A stretch of 8,116 nt of DNA, from positions 1-8,116 of the forward strand of contig JABFRZ010000499.1 in assembly GCA_013140785.1 (NCBI GenBank), given 5' to 3'. Position numbers and translations under genes: made by a program. Positions 6,607 to 8,116 of the stretch are shown piece after piece; the first letter of the stretch is position 1; every line of letters starts with the position of its first letter. The notes under the pieces are model-generated. The model was given only the letters and a program-made list of their open reading frames with translations, searched no databases and was not told where the DNA came from. Source of the DNA: Planctomycetota bacterium (GTDB taxonomy: Bacteria > Planctomycetota > UBA1135 > GCA-002686595).

Positions 6607-7412
6607 CGCCCGGCGCTGCCGATCGCCGGTCCTGCAGCCGAGCATGCGACTTCCTGCGGGGGAACAGGAACTCCCACCTCGGCCGAGCGCCCGTTGGCGA
6701 GGTAGTTCCAGTAGCGCATCGGGACGCCCTCGCCACGCCCGGGCTCGGGATGGTCCTGGAGGTGCGCGGTCAAGAATTCGTGCGCCACTCCGAGCGGGTC
6801 GCCCGCATTCACTGTCGCGCCTGACGCGAGCGCGCACGAATTCGGCACCAGCCCCTCGAGCACGCAGTACTCGCGTGCGCCGGTCGCGAGCACGAGAACC
6901 TCGCCGCGGCGTCCCCCGCTGCGCCCCAGCGGCGGGTACGCTGCTGGGGCGCACACGGCCAACGGCTCTCCGCCGCGCGCCTCGAAGGCCGTCCCGAAAC
7001 GTCGGGCGGGATCGAACAGGAACGGGTTCTCAGCCTTCCGTTCGCCCCCGAAACGCACCCGCGCCGTGCCCTCGAAAGGCAAACGGAAGCGTGTCGGGCT
7101 GAAGCGGCCCTCGTGCGAGGAGGGATAGGCGAACGGGAGCGAGCAGAACCACAAGCTGGCCGCCAGCGCGGCCAGGGGCCAAGCGCGCCCTCGCTGCAGC
7201 ACTGGACGCCGACGCAGCGACCACAAGAGAGCCAGCAGCATGGCCACCGCGGAGGCCCAGCCCGAGAGCAGCAAGCCGAAGCGATAGACCAGCACCGGCG
7301 CCGATCCGCCGGGGCGCAAGCCCAGGAAGAAGAGCAGTCCCGCGCTCGCCGCCGCCAGCGCGAAGGCGATCCAGGCCCAGGGCTCGAAGTTTGGGCGCGG
7401 CGACGAGCTCAT
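6603..7412 (-). CDS. Membrane protein with degenerate LytM/M23-like domain
   Basis: The 269-residue protein has hydrophobic segments at about 12-32, 40-65 and 78-96, then a soluble domain to the C terminus. The domain resembles the M23/LytM fold: GGRRGEVLVLATG (166-178), VNAGDPLGVA (201-210), and AHLQDHPEPGRGEGVPMRYW (216-235), which resembles the end of M23 domains, where HLH-x-HLQD and GEGIP motifs are common. By my alignment the HxH zinc pair is replaced (FLT, 213-215) and the H-x3-D region reads RFGTAF (138-143), so the enzyme is probably inactive. M23 pseudoenzymes are known to act as regulators of cell-wall enzymes; a similar role here is inference. The domain would face the periplasm or the cytoplasm depending on topology. 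ATG 7412 overlaps the reductase stop as ATGA and has GGGAG seven bases upstream, so translation is coupled. A longer frame back to 7580 lies inside the reductase gene and is rejected. Confidence 0.65.
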   Translation of the reverse strand: MSSSPRPNFEPWAWIAFALAAASAGLLFFLGLRPGGSAPVLVYRFGLLLSGWASAVAMLLALLWSLRRRPVLQRGRAWPLAALAASLWFCSLPFAYPSSHEGRFSPTRFRLPFEGTARVRFGGERKAENPFLFDPARRFGTAFEARGGEPLAVCAPAAYPPLGRSGGRRGEVLVLATGAREYCVLEGLVPNSCALASGATVNAGDPLGVAHEFLTAHLQDHPEPGRGEGVPMRYWNYLANGRSAEVGVPVPPQEVACSAAGPAIGSAGR

Positions 7413-8116
7413 GCCGGATCTCCCGGCCGGTTGCGCCCCAAGCGCTCGTGCGCGGCGACGAATTCGTGCGTGCAGAACGAGGCCAAGAGCGAGAGGTCGC
7501 CCGCCAGCACCGTAGCAGCGAGCAGCTCGGCGAACAGGTTGGCCCCGCCCGCGCCACGCACCCCCAAGATGTCCAGGCACTCGGCCGCCGTGCCCTGCCC
7601 CGTGCCGCCCCCCACCGTCCCGACGAGCAGCGACGGCAGATGCGCGCTGGCGTACAGGTCACCCTCGCTCGTGCACGCGAGCTCCAGGAAACCCGTGGCG
7701 CTCTCGGTGACGTAGGCCACGTCCTGGCCGCAGGCCAAGAACACCGCCGCGAGCCCGTTGGCGGCCTGCACGAGCCCGTTGTGCGTTCCGAGGCGCGCGA
7801 AGCCGATCTGGTAGCTCGCGTGGATCGCCACCAAATCTTCGGGCGAAACGCGCAGCTGCTGCGCCAGCAGCGCGCGCGGCAAACGCACGTCGCACACCAC
7901 GCTGCGCCCGCGGCCCGCGTGCAGCGCGCGCGCGTTGGCGCGTTTCTCGACGTCTTCGCCGTGCACGTAGCGGCGCTCCGCCTCGGTGGAGCGCGCCACG
8001 AGCTCGGAGCACAGCTCGCTCGCGCGCGCGGCCATGTTGATGCCGATGGCGTCGCCCGTGGCGAAGACCAAGCGCAGGACGAGGCGTCGCCCGACGAGCT
8101 CGGGCTCGACCGCCAC
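7409..8116 (-). CDS. Hydroxymethylglutaryl-CoA reductase, C-terminal part (5' end beyond window)
   Basis: HMG-CoA reductase converts HMG-CoA to mevalonate with NAD(P)H, the committed step of the mevalonate route to isoprenoids. The 235 residues seen are the C-terminal part; roughly 180-200 should be missing. Visible signatures (numbered from the first codon in the window) are ATGDAIGINM (19-28), VEKRANARA (56-64) with the likely catalytic Lys58, GRGRSVVCDV (68-77), NGLVQAANGLAAVFLACGQD (113-132) with catalytic Asp132, VGTVGGGTG (165-173), and ATVLAGDLSLLA (201-212). HEFVAAHERLGRN (217-229) contains the catalytic His223. The GTVGGGT motif and the C-terminal AHERLGR resemble the class I-like, archaeal and bacterial biosynthetic branch rather than the class II mevalonate-degrading type. 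The catalytic Glu lies off the window. No membrane segment is seen in this part. The leftmost GTG at 8116 is only the window edge, not a start. The stop overlaps the next gene by four bases. Confidence 0.95.
   Translation of the reverse strand: MAVEPELVGRRLVLRLVFATGDAIGINMAARASELCSELVARSTEAERRYVHGEDVEKRANARALHAGRGRSVVCDVRLPRALLAQQLRVSPEDLVAIHASYQIGFARLGTHNGLVQAANGLAAVFLACGQDVAYVTESATGFLELACTSEGDLYASAHLPSLLVGTVGGGTGQGTAAECLDILGVRGAGGANLFAELLAATVLAGDLSLLASFCTHEFVAAHERLGRNRPGDPA

Noticed and set aside
5757..6824. A 355-codon plus-strand frame opposite the fusA start and promoter region
   Set aside because: It lies opposite highly conserved EF-G sequence and reads as its antisense shadow, continuing into the leader by chance.

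Overview
The window is very GC-rich (roughly two thirds or more G+C by eye) and densely coded. All six genes I can support lie on the minus strand, so transcription runs from the right edge towards the left. The long open frames on the plus strand, and in the other minus frames, are mirror effects of high-GC coding. The proteins are those of a free-living, high-GC bacterium that carries a mevalonate-pathway enzyme. Planctomycetota-like or Myxococcota-like bacteria fit, but nothing here settles the phylum. I see no mobile element, CRISPR array, tRNA or rRNA.

In transcription order (right to left): (1) 8116-7409, the C-terminal part of a hydroxymethylglutaryl-CoA reductase that runs off the right edge. 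(2) 7412-6603, a 269-residue protein with about three membrane segments and a LytM/M23-like domain that seems to have lost its zinc ligands; its ATG overlaps the reductase stop as ATGA. (3) A candidate promoter whose -35 box covers the stop codon of gene 2, then a leader of about 145 bases. (4) 6425-4323, a complete elongation factor G (fusA), outside the usual ribosomal-protein operon context. (5) 4279-3302, a 325-residue soluble protein with beta-propeller-like repeats. (6) 3300-2722, a 192-residue DJ-1/PfpI-fold protein that lacks the usual catalytic Glu and Cys and follows gene 5 by one base. (7) A 129-base gap with two GC hairpins. (8) 2592 to the left edge, a Tex-like RNA-binding transcription accessory protein with a long acidic, His-rich insertion and an S1 domain; its stop codon lies beyond the window.

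The set has two likely units: the reductase with the membrane protein, and fusA with the propeller and DJ-1-like genes. tex may be a separate unit or a read-through extension of the second. EF-G and Tex both serve gene expression, but the window does not show that the small genes do. No defence, mobile or biosynthetic system is evident. The less ordinary content is two apparent pseudoenzymes (M23-like and DJ-1-like), each tightly coupled to a neighbour, and the divergent Tex protein.
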